Shown here in pieces: positions 23,257-24,091 of a stretch of DNA of 24,091 bases. The DNA comes from an uncultured Bacteroidota bacterium. GTDB taxonomy: Bacteria; Bacteroidota; Bacteroidia; NS11-12g; UBA955. The DNA lies in assembly GCA_903879775.1 (NCBI GenBank), contig CAIRMY010000342.1, forward strand, positions 1 to 24,091. The letters are read 5' to 3'. Below the pieces are notes generated by a model. It was not told where the DNA came from and searched no databases. It worked only from the letters and a program-made list of their open reading frames with translations. The first letter of the stretch is position 1; every line of letters starts with the position of its first letter. The translations under genes were made by a program, and so were the position numbers.

Positions 23257-24091
23257 TTATTTAATGGGTTTCCAAACCTTTTTAGGCTTGTTGCTATCTG
23301 CAGGTTTCGGTGCCATTGGCTTTGGAGCTGGGTTAAACGAATCGCGATTTTCTCTCGGCGCCGACGGTCTGTCGTTGCTGTGGAAATCATTGCGGTTACC
23401 ACTTCCTCCACGATCATTTCTGCCTCTGTCGTTTCCGCTGTTGCCTTTTTTATTGGCAGCAATTTTGCGTTCGATGCGCTGAGGTGGACGGTTGTATGGT
23501 TTGTCTTCCTTTTCTTCTTTCACTTGAACTCCAGGTCCGTAATTGTGATCGTCGTCTCTTTCAATTTCCATCTTGATTAACTTTTGAATGTCCTTCAAAA
23601 ATGGAACTTCTTCTCTGTCAACAAACGACCATGCAACGCCACTGTTTCCAGCCCTACCAGTTCTTCCAATTCTGTGAACATAAGTTTCTGGTATGTTTGG
23701 TATTTCGTAGTTTATAACGTGAGTTAATTCGTCGATATCAATTCCTCTAGCCGCAATATCAGTTGCTACCAATACCCTTGTGGTTCTGTTTTTGAAATTA
23801 CTCAATGCATTTTGACGTGCAGCCTGACTTTTATTTCCATGGATGGCTTGTGCCACAATATCAAGACTCACAAGATCTTTTACAACCTTATCAGCTCCGT
23901 GTTTGGTTCTGGTAAATACCAAAACAGAAGGAATTTCAACTTCTGTGTTCCTCAATAAATCTCTCAATAAGAATTTCTTGTTCTTTTGATCAACAAAATA
24001 AAGTTTCTGAGTAACTTTTTCCGCCGTTGTACTTACCGGAGCAACAGAAACCCTTACCGGGTCAACTAAAATAGATTGACTTAATTTAACA
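23257..24091 (-). CDS. DEAD-box RNA helicase, C-terminal part (5' end outside window)
   Basis: The frame stays open to the right edge, so the start and the DEAD motif itself lie outside the window. Visible is the second RecA-like domain: V-L-V-F-T-R-T-K (motif IV), R-V-L-V-A-T-D-I-A-A-R-G-I-D-I (motif V) and Y-V-H-R-I-G-R-T-G-R-A-G (motif VI). The RhlE-type subgroup is likely. After about 150 further residues the protein ends in a low-complexity basic tail rich in G, N, R, D and P (K-K-G-N-S-G-N-D-R-G-R-N-D-R-G-G), typical of RNA-binding tails in Bacteroidota helicases, closing with K-K-V-W-K-P-I-K. It unwinds RNA with ATP in the cytoplasm, probably in ribosome assembly or RNA decay, and especially in the cold. 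Confidence 0.93.
   Translation of the reverse strand, partial: VKLSQSILVDPVRVSVAPVSTTAEKVTQKLYFVDQKNKKFLLRDLLRNTEVEIPSVLVFTRTKHGADKVVKDLVSLDIVAQAIHGNKSQAARQNALSNFKNRTTRVLVATDIAARGIDIDELTHVINYEIPNIPETYVHRIGRTGRAGNSGVAWSFVDREEVPFLKDIQKLIKMEIERDDDHNYGPGVQVKEEKEDKPYNRPPQRIERKIAANKKGNSGNDRGRNDRGGSGNRNDFHSNDRPSAPRENRDSFNPAPKPMAPKPADSNKPKKVWKPIK

Overview
The window looks like a chromosomal segment of a Bacteroidota bacterium, probably from the Flavobacteriia or a neighbouring class. Four things support this. Several secreted proteins end in a type IX secretion (T9SS) sorting domain of the KVYPNP type. There is a SusC/RagA-style TonB-dependent receptor with an N-terminal carboxypeptidase-regulatory-like domain. 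Signal peptides end in the phylum-typical A-Q. Promoters follow the Bacteroidota TTTG-N17-23-TAnnTTTG pattern. No rRNA, tRNA, phage, transposase or CRISPR array was seen.

Layout. 1-446: tail of a CAP-domain secreted protein whose frame is broken twice. 393-5056 (minus): an unknown secreted protein, a seven-helix membrane protein, a small T9SS protein with a truncated sorting domain, and a TonB-dependent receptor. About 100 bp of the membrane-protein gene recurs as a decayed fragment upstream of the receptor. 5428-8643 (plus): a large secreted SGNH-esterase/beta-helix protein with a T9SS tail. 8706-11500 (minus): a tight operon of metK, an 89-aa unknown and an N-formylglutamate amidohydrolase-like gene, preceded by a structured leader of about 235 nt. 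This MetK carries an unusual C-terminal extension of about 138 residues. 11634-12425 (minus): a voltage-gated-channel-like protein with selectivity filter SGDGFSD.

12795-16440 (plus): two overlapping genes, a secreted helical-repeat protein of about 990 residues and a predicted exported lysozyme/lytic-transglycosylase-like protein. They are bracketed by intergenic arrays of a 15-bp GC-rich repeat followed by near-identical terminator hairpins. A third array lies next to the channel gene. 16635-17930 (minus): a T9SS protein with two tandem copies of a domain of about 150 residues, and a strong promoter. 18065-19545: an unknown exported protein, a VF530-family protein and a PhnA/YjdM zinc-ribbon protein. 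19718-23194 (plus): a PNGase F-like protein with a LamG insertion and a T9SS tail, behind a textbook promoter. 23257-24091 (minus): the C-terminal part of a DEAD-box RNA helicase running off the window.

Taken together, this is housekeeping metabolism (SAM synthesis, RNA helicase) interleaved with outer-surface and secreted polysaccharide- or glycoprotein-active proteins. The most unusual items are the MetK extension with its structured leader, the channel filter that resembles calcium-selective prokaryotic channels, and the two-gene cassette flanked by 15-bp repeats and terminators.
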